A DNA stretch of 64,000 bases from Fibrobacter sp. UWB15 (GTDB lineage Bacteria > Fibrobacterota > Fibrobacteria > Fibrobacterales > Fibrobacteraceae). Location: contig NZ_FXBA01000002.1 of the NCBI RefSeq assembly GCF_900177705.1, positions 248,001 to 312,000 on the forward strand, read 5' to 3'. The notes beneath the pieces are model-generated. The model was not told where the DNA came from, ran no database searches, and was given only the letters and a program-made list of their open reading frames with translations. Positions 57,298-64,000 of the stretch are shown here, in pieces. Made by a program: the position numbers and the translations under genes. Positions within the stretch are counted from its first letter, which is position 1. Each line of letters begins with the position of its first letter.

Positions 57298-58788
57298 TTA
57301 AAACGGACGCACAAAGTTGCCGTTCAGCAAGGCACTATAAATACCCATCAGGATATCGGTGAAGTAGCTAGAGCCCGTATTAGCCGGAGTTCTGGTGTTG
57401 AACAAATCCGTACAAGCGGTTACCCAAGTCGGATTGGAGCCAAAACCAGTTACGCACCAAGCGCCAAGCCAATGAGACGGAGTTGCCGTACCAGTGCTTG
57501 CAGCATCGCTCTTTGCCGGATCCCAAGAGTAGTTGACCATCAACGCATTCGAAGACGGATCGCCTCCAGACTTTCCAGAAATAAAGGTATTCAGCTTCGT
57601 CAAGATAGCCAAGGCACGTTCATCCTGGAACCAGTAGTAATCCCATGCGATACGCCACGGAATACGCACCGATTCCTTGTTGAACGTCCAGTAGGTCTTT
57701 GCGGCAGAACCGTTGTCCGGGTCCACAGCCACACCGGCCGAATTGCTCCAGTCCGGGAACACACCCGTACCGGCATTCTGCACCGTCGTCATGTAAGTAT
57801 ACATGGCGTCGAGCACACCGGTCCAGTTATGACTCGGATCGGTATCAACCTTGGCAAACAAGCGAAGTGCCACCGGCGAGAAATAGCTGAGGTTATAAAC
57901 CGGATCATCCCCCTGCCACATATCGTCATCGCCCGAGTAAATCAGCAAACTGGTCTTGTTGATTTCCAAGTCCCAAATAGCCTTCATAATACGCAACGCG
58001 TCATTAAGGTATGCAGCAGAACCGGTCTTGTAATACATCAAGACAAGTGCCGTGGCAATATCCAGGTCAGCATCGGTCGCACTGGTATAGTCCACCTTCT
58101 TGGCAAAACTGAAGGTAATCCACGGAGTAAGATCCACGCCATAATAGTCGCGGAACGCCCTAGAATAATTCCAGATGCGCACAAAGGCGTCGTCATCGCC
58201 ATTAAAGTAGGTGAGCAACATGCCGTAGCCAACGCCTTCGGACACAGTGCAACCGCGATACTTCATGTTTGCGACATCAGAATCCTTATTCAAACAGGAC
58301 TGCTTGTAATAACCCGTATTCTGGTTAGACCAAAGCACACGACCTGCCGGCAAATACTGCGCTGTGAAAATATCCGCAAAGTCTGCGGCACTCGAAGAAT
58401 AGTAGACCAATTCATCTTCGAGAGTTGCAAAGTGAGAAGGCTTCCAAAGTCCGTAAACATTGGCTGAGTAAGCCGGATTGGCAGAAGTTGCCAAAGCCAC
58501 CGGCGATGTCCAAGGAGTTCCCGGATTGATAGTCGGCGTAGTAGTACCCGGATCAGTCGGAGTCGTAGTACCTGGATCAACAGGTACGGTCGTGCCTGGA
58601 TCGGAAGGAGTTGTTGTACCCGGATCAGTCGGAATAGTCGTGCCAGGATCAACAGGTACAGTAGTACCAGGATCAACAACAGGATCGGGAGTACCCGACG
58701 AAGAATCATCGCCACATGCGGCAAGGCCAAAAGCCAAGCTCAAGGCCAAAGGACCCATCACGGGAGCTAAAAATTTCTTGAAATGCAT
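57298..58788 (-). CDS. GH8 family glycoside hydrolase lipoprotein
   Basis: 496 residues from ATG 58788 (GAGG upstream). Lipobox LAFGLAAC (Cys ~25). A tether of six 8-residue repeats of type DPGTT(V/I/T)P(V/T/S) covers ~35-85, encoded by 24-bp repeats. The GH8 (alpha/alpha)6-barrel occupies ~110-496. The general acid is E184 in TVSEGVGYGML; ATDADLDIATALV and FSPVALRLFAKV are the other family segments. GH8 enzymes cleave beta-1,4 linkages in cellulose, xylan or chitosan; xylan or glucan is most likely here. Lipid anchoring would hold the enzyme at the cell surface. Confidence 0.87.
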   Translation of the reverse strand: MHFKKFLAPVMGPLALSLAFGLAACGDDSSSGTPDPVVDPGTTVPVDPGTTIPTDPGTTTPSDPGTTVPVDPGTTTPTDPGTTTPTINPGTPWTSPVALATSANPAYSANVYGLWKPSHFATLEDELVYYSSSAADFADIFTAQYLPAGRVLWSNQNTGYYKQSCLNKDSDVANMKYRGCTVSEGVGYGMLLTYFNGDDDAFVRIWNYSRAFRDYYGVDLTPWITFSFAKKVDYTSATDADLDIATALVLMYYKTGSAAYLNDALRIMKAIWDLEINKTSLLIYSGDDDMWQGDDPVYNLSYFSPVALRLFAKVDTDPSHNWTGVLDAMYTYMTTVQNAGTGVFPDWSNSAGVAVDPDNGSAAKTYWTFNKESVRIPWRIAWDYYWFQDERALAILTKLNTFISGKSGGDPSSNALMVNYSWDPAKSDAASTGTATPSHWLGAWCVTGFGSNPTWVTACTDLFNTRTPANTGSSYFTDILMGIYSALLNGNFVRPF

Positions 58789-58885
58789 AACAACCTCGTT
58801 TTGCGTTTTTCTCAAATATATATTTTATTCCCTCTTTTCAAAGAAAGAACAAGAAAAAAAAACATCGGTGTAATCTTCATCATAC

Positions 58886-58919
58886 AAAAAAGAAGGATTG
58901 CGGGAACCCGCAACCCTTC
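58886..58919 (-). terminator. Rho-independent terminator after the CBM-like gene
   Basis: A 13-bp stem (58892-58904 with 58907-58919), one G-U pair, followed on the minus strand by TTTTTT. Confidence 0.85.
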
Positions 58920-58943
58920 CTTTAAGATTTTACCGAAGTAAGA

Positions 58944-59843
58944 TTACTTCAGCATGATCTGCTGAGAGAGACCCATAGCGCGAACCATGTAGACACCAGC
59001 CTGGAGCTTGGAGAGATCCATGGTCTTCACAGAGGAGGCTGCCATAACAACCTGACCCTGGAGGTTCACAATTTCAGCCTTGGCAACAGACTTGCCGAAG
59101 GAAAGCGTACGGCCAGCAAGTTGAGCCTTCAGAGAAGACTTGATAGCCTTGGCACCGATTGCATTAGGATCGCAGGTACCGGCATCACCGACCATAGTGA
59201 TCTTGAAGTCACCGGCGGAACCAGTCTTAGCCTGAACCTTGAACTTGATAGCAGCCAAGGAAGCAACGGCGTCGGCACTGGAAATTTCTGTCTTTGCCCA
59301 GGACGGCTGAGCAAACTTGCTCCACGGAACGTCCTTCACGGTACCGGTAGAAGACTTACCTAAGTCAAAAGCCGGGTTTGCGTAACCGATCTTAGCGTCG
59401 GTAGCGTCGCCGAGGCCGAGTTCGAGGGTGGCAGCGTGGGTAACGCTAAAGCCAATGCAAACACCCTTCATTTCAGAAGCGTCAACCGGGATAGACTTAC
59501 CGGCCTTGTCAGCACCACCAACATTGAAGCCAATACCGATGAACGGGTCATAGTCCAAGGTACCCTTGTCGAGGGTGTAGGAACCGCAGATACCGTCACC
59601 GCAAGCTTCGAGCACGGGTTCAAGTCCACCGTATTCTGCATCCGGTTCAGCAGCCCACTGCACGACAGAAGCGCCGCCATCGGCATCGTCGGCGTAGTAG
59701 TACCAGTAACCGGAGTTGTCTTCACCAGCGTCGAGTCCGGTGCTAACACGAGCAACACCTTCGCTACCAACCCAAAGATCGAAGCCGAAGGACATAGATG
59801 CTGCGGCCAAAATAGCAGAAGCAGTAAGAATTTTCTTGTTCAT
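58944..59843 (-). CDS. Secreted CBM-like protein with T9SS-type C-terminal domain
   Basis: 299 residues. Signal peptide cleaved near SMSFGF. Residues ~22-215 form a predicted beta-sandwich with WYYYADDADGGAS near the start, resembling CBM11-type carbohydrate-binding modules (low certainty). The last ~75 residues (GRTLSFGKSVAKAEIVNLQGQVVM ... LQAGVYMVRAMGLSQQIMLK) match T9SS-type sorting domains. No catalytic domain is attached, so it is either a free binding protein or an adhesin. It lies between the GH8 and GH5 genes, has its own promoter and terminator, and is preceded by GAGAGAG. Confidence 0.65.
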   Translation of the reverse strand: MNKKILTASAILAAASMSFGFDLWVGSEGVARVSTGLDAGEDNSGYWYYYADDADGGASVVQWAAEPDAEYGGLEPVLEACGDGICGSYTLDKGTLDYDPFIGIGFNVGGADKAGKSIPVDASEMKGVCIGFSVTHAATLELGLGDATDAKIGYANPAFDLGKSSTGTVKDVPWSKFAQPSWAKTEISSADAVASLAAIKFKVQAKTGSAGDFKITMVGDAGTCDPNAIGAKAIKSSLKAQLAGRTLSFGKSVAKAEIVNLQGQVVMAASSVKTMDLSKLQAGVYMVRAMGLSQQIMLK

Positions 59844-60182
59844 AATTCTCTCTCTTTTTTAAAGTTAAGCCCATTAAGGGCGGTTCGGGGTCTAATATAT
59901 CTTTTTTTTCTGCAACCTGTCAAATATTTTTTTCTTTTTTTCGCAAAAAAAAGGATATCATGTATACAAGCCCCAAAATCCGCAAAAAAACGCAAGTAAG
60001 CTAACAAAAATTTACCAAGCCTTTAAAAATTCCTTATTTTCGCGAATGTAAGCGGCGTCACACTTGATTTTACCGTATTCACAGGTAAACATTATTTTAG
60101 TTGTTACACCCTCCAAATATTCCATAATTAAGGTATCTTTACCCCTGATGGGAAAAATTGGGATTATATAAGGGAATTCACT
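59844..60182. other. 339-bp divergent intergenic region between CBM-like and GH5 genes
   Basis: It holds the CBM-gene promoter (59894-59923). On the plus strand a weak candidate for the GH5 gene is TTGTTA (about 60098-60103) with CATAAT 16 bp on. AAGGGAATTC precedes the GH5 ATG. A 37-codon minus-strand frame (60125-60012; starts MEYLEGVTTK, ends EFLKAW) is open but lacks a ribosome binding site. Confidence 0.5.
59894..59923 (-). promoter_or_regulatory. Sigma-70 promoter of the CBM-like gene
   Basis: On the minus strand TTGACA (59923-59918), an 18-bp spacer rich in A, and TATATT (59899-59894), about 50 bp upstream of ATG 59843. Confidence 0.78.
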
Positions 60183-62417
60183 ATGAAGATTAAAAAAATT
60201 ATCCCCTGCCTGCTCGCACTCGCTGCGGTGCCGGCACTCGCGGCAGCATCTACTGCCACCCCCAAGCGCATTGGCCCTGTCAGCTATTATGGCGCGCTCC
60301 ACACCGACGGTGGCAAAATCGTCGGTGCCAAAAATGGCGAAGAAGCCATGATCCGCGGCATGAGCCTTTTCTGGTCCGACGCCACTGGCATGCCGTACTA
60401 TAACAAGAACGTGATTACTTGGGCAGCCGAAAACCTGCCCATGGACGTTTTCCGTTTTGCGATGGGCATTACCTACTACGATAGCGATGGTGGTACCAGC
60501 AACGCCCTCGACGAAGCATACTCCTACGCCGGTGCACCCGATGGCTATATGGGTATTATCGACCAGATGGTCGAAGCCGCCATCGAAAACGATATCTATA
60601 TCATCATTGACTGGCACAGCCACCGTGCCACCAACGAACAGAATATCGCAAAGACCTTCTTTGAACAGGTTGCCAAGAAGTACAAAGACGTTCCTAACGT
60701 CATTTACGAAATCTTCAATGAACCCGTAAGCCAGAGCTGGGATCAAGTGAAGGGTTACGCCAACAACATTGTTCCGCTCATCCGCAATAGTACCGACAAC
60801 CTGGTTCTGGTCGGTACGCCGAGCTGGTCCCAGATGACCCAATACGGTGGTGTAAACGGCAAGAACGTGGGCTACGTGCTCCACTTCTACGCCGGAACCC
60901 ATGGTGTAGGCACCTACGGTGGCCGCGCAACGCAAGCCAAGAATTCCGGCAATCCCGTGTTCATTACCGAATGGGGTACCACCAATGCCGACGGTGCTGG
61001 CAGCCCGAGCAGCGGCAGCACCCAGGAATGGATGAGCTTCATGGAAACGAACAAGATCAGTAACTGCAACTGGAGCTTGCGTGCAGTCGGTAGTAAATAT
61101 GCCGTCAATAACAAGCAAGAAACTTCCGCTATGTTCAGCGGCAGCGATGACTTGAACACGATCGGTAAGCTCAATGGCGCAAGCTACAGCGAATCTGGCA
61201 GGCTCGTCAAGGATTACCTTTCAAAGCATGCAACCGATTGGCCCAGCTTGTTCGCCAAGTCCCTGAAAACCGGTTCTTGCTCCTTTAACGCCACAACGGT
61301 TAAAGAATCCGCCGGCAGCGTTGCAAGCGTACTCAAGTCTGGCTGTTCTTACACATCCAGCAACGAAAATGTCGTGACCTCTACCGGCGATATCAAGAAT
61401 TCCGGCTACGTTATCATGACTGGCAACGACGGTTCCCAGTCCTTGGTTGTCGTTAGCGCCGAGGCTAAGCAGACTATTGCCGGTTTTACAGACCTCAAGT
61501 GCTACAACAACGGAGATTGCAGCAAGAACAGAACCCAGAAATATTCTGGCGGCCAAAACATGGAATGGGTTGTCTCTGTTTCCAACACCACCGAAGAAGG
61601 CGCCAAGTTCACTCTGACCTCTCTTGATCCGAGCGTCGTCACGATCAAGACCGCCACCTGCTCTGACGCCTCCTGTTCGTCCCTACAAAAGGGCAAGCAA
61701 GTTGTCATGTATGAATTCAAGGGTTACGGTACCGCAAAGGTTGTAGCCACTGCCCCTGCAGCAGCAGGCTTCCCCGCCCTGCAAGACACGGTCGAAGTCA
61801 GCTTCCTCAAGGCTGTCAACAAGATTCACAGTAACTTTGGTAAGGGCGCCGACAAACAAGGCAACTTGACCGTCGCTTTTGGCGACACCAAGGCCAAGTT
61901 CTTACCGGACACCGCCATTTACGAAAAGGCCAAGGTCACTTACACCTTTAATGGTAAAGAATCTTCTGATTACCTGACCAAGAATGGCAACGACCTCGTT
62001 GCCGGCAACCAGAACGCCATCGTGATTGTTACCGGCCACGCCGACGAAACGGCGAACTACGGCGAAGTAACCCGTTCCTATACGGTTATCATTGGTGACG
62101 GTGCCTCTGCAGTGAACTTGGAAGAATACTACACCGAACTAATGAAGCAACAAGGCCAGCAACAGGAAGTCGGAATCTTCAAGACGAAGCCGACACTTCC
62201 GCTCCGTGCCACCATTGCTAACGCTCAGTTGCATGTCAACTCCAAGGAATCTGGTGACATTTACGTAGACGTGTTCTCGATCATGGGCCAGAAGGTCATC
62301 TCCAAGACCATGAGCAACAACACAGCTCTCTCCCTCGAAAAGATTCCGACAGGCGCTTACCTGATCACCGTAAGACAGGGCGTCAAGCAGCTGAACATCA
62401 GGTGGACCAAGAAGTAA
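60183..62417 (+). CDS. GH5 family endoglucanase with T9SS-type C-terminal domain
   Basis: 744 residues. Signal peptide (cleavage near PALAAAS). The GH5 barrel covers ~30-345. It has MIRGMSLFWSDA at the start, WHSHR, acid/base E180 in IYEIFNEP and nucleophile E263 in VFITEWGTT. The region ~355-660 holds Cys-rich and Ig-like beta modules, and the last ~85 residues (VDVFSIMGQKVISKTM ... IPTGAYLITVRQGVKQLNI) form a T9SS-type sorting domain. It would cut cellulose or beta-glucan internally. F. succinogenes has several cellulases of this layout. A strong terminator follows the gene. Confidence 0.92.
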   Translation: MKIKKIIPCLLALAAVPALAAASTATPKRIGPVSYYGALHTDGGKIVGAKNGEEAMIRGMSLFWSDATGMPYYNKNVITWAAENLPMDVFRFAMGITYYDSDGGTSNALDEAYSYAGAPDGYMGIIDQMVEAAIENDIYIIIDWHSHRATNEQNIAKTFFEQVAKKYKDVPNVIYEIFNEPVSQSWDQVKGYANNIVPLIRNSTDNLVLVGTPSWSQMTQYGGVNGKNVGYVLHFYAGTHGVGTYGGRATQAKNSGNPVFITEWGTTNADGAGSPSSGSTQEWMSFMETNKISNCNWSLRAVGSKYAVNNKQETSAMFSGSDDLNTIGKLNGASYSESGRLVKDYLSKHATDWPSLFAKSLKTGSCSFNATTVKESAGSVASVLKSGCSYTSSNENVVTSTGDIKNSGYVIMTGNDGSQSLVVVSAEAKQTIAGFTDLKCYNNGDCSKNRTQKYSGGQNMEWVVSVSNTTEEGAKFTLTSLDPSVVTIKTATCSDASCSSLQKGKQVVMYEFKGYGTAKVVATAPAAAGFPALQDTVEVSFLKAVNKIHSNFGKGADKQGNLTVAFGDTKAKFLPDTAIYEKAKVTYTFNGKESSDYLTKNGNDLVAGNQNAIVIVTGHADETANYGEVTRSYTVIIGDGASAVNLEEYYTELMKQQGQQQEVGIFKTKPTLPLRATIANAQLHVNSKESGDIYVDVFSIMGQKVISKTMSNNTALSLEKIPTGAYLITVRQGVKQLNIRWTKK

Positions 62418-62440
62418 TCTAGACCTCAAGAAATTCCCTT

Positions 62441-62476
62441 AAAGAAAGCCGGGCGATATGCCCGGCTTTCTTTTTT
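62441..62476 (+). terminator. Rho-independent terminator after the GH5 gene
   Basis: A perfect 14-bp stem (62441-62454 with 62460-62473), loop GATAT, then a T-run. Confidence 0.92.
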
Positions 62477-62610
62477 ACGATATATCGCTGCAAGCCGTAA
62501 TATATCCCTAAACGAATGCAAACCCCTGTGTGAAGACATATCCTGAAGAATAAGCACAGAGGCGCACGTACAATCTCTATAATTGCACCAGCATACAAAA
62601 GAAAAGAATA

Positions 62611-62642
62611 AAAAAAGATCCCGGCTGTTGCCGGGATCTTTT
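62611..62642 (-). terminator. Rho-independent terminator after the GH18 gene
   Basis: A 13-bp stem (62613-62625 with 62630-62642), loop of four, with a T-run on the minus strand. Two terminators thus close the convergent GH5 and GH18 units; the 135 bp between them hold no gene. Confidence 0.88.
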
Positions 62643-62662
62643 AAGCTTTATTCTAAAGAGAA

Positions 62663-63718
62663 TTACTTCTTCTTGGCCTTGTAATTAACTTCAGGACGGA
62701 GCTGCAAACCGATAGTTACCAAGAGGGAAACAATCGGTTCGTGATGGTCTTGCGAGAGGTCGTAAACCGCAACGCCAGCCATGCCATCGCTCTTGACCTG
62801 TTCGGCAACAGCCTTCACCGAAGGAATACCCATGAACACGATGGTTTCGGCATCGCTCACGGCCACTTCGGACTTGGAAGAAGCATCGAAGGTCACCTTG
62901 TATTCCGGAGAATCGAACTTGCCCATGAGTTCAGCATAAGACACGTAACCTTCGTTACCGCTACCTGTACCCTGGTGAGAAGTTCCGAGGCCCTTAGCAC
63001 CGCTCCAAGTCTTACCATAAAGGAAGATTACCGGCACGAGCAAGTCGCCATTCACGCCGGCGCCCTTCACAGCATCCAAGGTTTCTTCGATAGATTTAGC
63101 ACTCTGGTTCGGAACCACAGAGGAATTATCTTCGGTCATCTGGTCTGCCATGAACACGTCCACGTAGGCGAGGCGGTTCAGAGCGTCAGCCTTGTAGGCA
63201 TCCATGCCGGCAGCCGGATAAATCACGGCGGTCACCGGAGCGCCCGAAAGGCCATCGACCAAGGCGTTCAACAACTTGGCGTAATCCTCAGCATCTTCAG
63301 CCGTCACGTTCTGCCAGTCGAGTTCTACACCATCGCCACCGTTTGCAGAAAGCCAGCTAGAGACATTCGATACAAACGTCGGCAGAAGTTCTTCGGAAGA
63401 AGCGATAGCCTTCAAGTAGCCTTCGTTTTCGATACCACCCACAGAAACAATCAACTTCACGTTGTTGTCCTTGGACATCTGCACGAGCGTCTTGAAGTTT
63501 TCAGCATCGTTTTCATCCGCAAAAGCAACAGAGCCATCTTCACCGGCAGCGAGGCCGACATAGTGAATATCTGTCACGAAGTTATAGCGGATATCTTTCG
63601 GATAAAACTGAGAATACTGGCTCCAGTAGGGGTAAAAGCCAACTACCTTATCGGCAGCAGCCTGGGCTGTAACAGCAGCCCCAAGAGCAAGAGACAAAAG
63701 AATCGGTTTAATATTCAT
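62663..63718 (-). CDS. GH18-fold protein with altered catalytic motif (probable pseudoenzyme)
   Basis: 351 residues. Signal peptide (cleavage near AQAAAD), then a GH18 TIM barrel: VVGFYPYWSQYSQFYPKDI at strand 1, KLIVSVGGIENEG at strand 3, and the strand-4 motif DGVELDWQ at residues 129-136. Family enzymes have DGxDxDxE, with the last Glu as acid and the middle Asp as helper; here these are Gln136 and Glu132. Hydrolysis is therefore unlikely, while sugar binding may remain. GAGGTG precedes ATG 63718. It follows the partial gene at the right edge by 14 bp, so both are probably one operon. Confidence 0.83.
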   Translation of the reverse strand: MNIKPILLSLALGAAVTAQAAADKVVGFYPYWSQYSQFYPKDIRYNFVTDIHYVGLAAGEDGSVAFADENDAENFKTLVQMSKDNNVKLIVSVGGIENEGYLKAIASSEELLPTFVSNVSSWLSANGGDGVELDWQNVTAEDAEDYAKLLNALVDGLSGAPVTAVIYPAAGMDAYKADALNRLAYVDVFMADQMTEDNSSVVPNQSAKSIEETLDAVKGAGVNGDLLVPVIFLYGKTWSGAKGLGTSHQGTGSGNEGYVSYAELMGKFDSPEYKVTFDASSKSEVAVSDAETIVFMGIPSVKAVAEQVKSDGMAGVAVYDLSQDHHEPIVSLLVTIGLQLRPEVNYKAKKK

Positions 63719-63732
63719 AAATTCACCTCTTC

Positions 63733-64000
63733 CTAATTAAGTTCGCGGGGTTCGCCGTTATCGTCGCAATAGAGTTTGGTCATCGGATACACTGCCGTCT
63801 CAGTATAAGTGAGCGTTTCCGGATCAAGTTCGTAAAGAAGCTTGCCGAGGTTGTCGCCTTCCTTGCAACGTCTGTATGCCCAGCCATGATCCTGGCCGTA
63901 TACGGAATACTGATAGCTAATGGCGAACAAATCCGGTTGGTAGGCAGCGAGCAGATCCCAGTCCGTCAAGACATCCACAAAGTTAAAGCTCTTTGCGGCT
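63733..64000 (-). CDS. Unrecognised protein, C-terminal part (runs off right edge)
   Basis: At least 88 codons are open from the right edge to the stop at 63733. The visible C-terminal part contains AISYQYSVYGQDHGWAYRRC near the middle and ends in TKLYCDDNGEPRELN. Two Cys are present. No family is recognised. It lies 14 bp upstream of the GH18-like gene in the same direction, so the products may act together, perhaps on the same glycan. The N terminus, and thus any signal peptide, is outside the window. Confidence 0.6.
   Translation of the reverse strand, partial: AAKSFNFVDVLTDWDLLAAYQPDLFAISYQYSVYGQDHGWAYRRCKEGDNLGKLLYELDPETLTYTETAVYPMTKLYCDDNGEPRELN

Noticed and set aside
58531-58690. Regular 24-bp repeats that at first suggest a CRISPR-like or satellite array
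   Set aside because: They encode the in-frame DPGTTxPx tether of the GH8 lipoprotein and have no spacers.
60012-61118. 368-codon minus-strand frame over the GH5 gene, and its 37-codon end in the intergenic region
   Set aside because: Most of it is antisense to GH5. The 37-codon tail (60125-60012) lies in non-coding DNA but has no ribosome binding site and no known relatives, so I do not call it a gene.

Overview
The window looks like chromosomal DNA of a Fibrobacter species (a fibre-degrading gut bacterium). It encodes members of families that were defined on Fibrobacter succinogenes: FISUMP-type lipoproteins, a TIGR02147-type regulator and a TIGR02171-type lipoprotein. It also carries GH5, GH8 and GH18 family glycoside hydrolases, a CE1-like esterase, many lipoproteins with Ser/Asp/Glu-rich tethers, and C-terminal beta-domains of the type IX secretion (T9SS) kind. 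This is inference from protein sequence alone; no rRNA is present to confirm it.

Layout. 1-8.4 kb: the edge of a glucokinase-like gene, a triple-FKBP protein, a PorV-type barrel with an inserted beta-propeller, an exported flavodoxin, an HD-GYP membrane protein, and YggU and DivIVA-like proteins. 8.5-17.4 kb: a degenerate GGDEF protein, then a tightly overlapping plus-strand operon hisE-hisG-EAL/HDOD-recR-engB-mlaE-mlaF, followed by pyrC, aroD and an EIIA(Ntr)-like gene. 17.4-24.1 kb: tRNA-Val with a consensus promoter, a TolC-like protein, Hsp20 behind a near-perfect sigma-54 site, a modular esterase, a GlmM-like mutase and a second degenerate GGDEF protein. 24.2-46.5 kb: a long, closely spaced minus-strand run (purA, Crp-like, PASTA, TPR, LolB-like, M6-like, FGE-like, NlpE-like, LytTR, two cysteine-repeat lipoproteins, lepB, Ig-like lipoprotein, dnaQ-dinG). 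46.7-52.3 kb: TIGR02171 lipoprotein, MoxR, an unknown lipoprotein and tfoX. 52.4-53.8 kb: an accessory patch where a self-regulated-looking Fic gene sits between the two ends of a broken SMR transporter gene and beside a decayed tfoX copy. 53.8-57.3 kb: a TIGR02147 regulator with two paralogous lipoproteins, a BatD-like membrane protein and a tandem hairpin repeat. 57.3-64 kb: GH8 lipoprotein, CBM-like protein, GH5 cellulase, a GH18 pseudoenzyme and a partial gene at the edge.

How it fits together. The polysaccharide genes at the right end, the esterase, the signal peptidase and the PorV-like barrel fit an envelope specialised in displaying and exporting hydrolases. Several proteins keep a fold but have lost catalytic residues: the M6-like protease, the GH18 protein and two GGDEF proteins. 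The most system-like candidates are the Fic locus (two 25-bp palindromes exactly 63 bp apart, one enclosing the -10 box, with a winged-helix tail on the Fic protein itself) and the TIGR02147 regulator with its two lipoproteins and three repeated upstream boxes.
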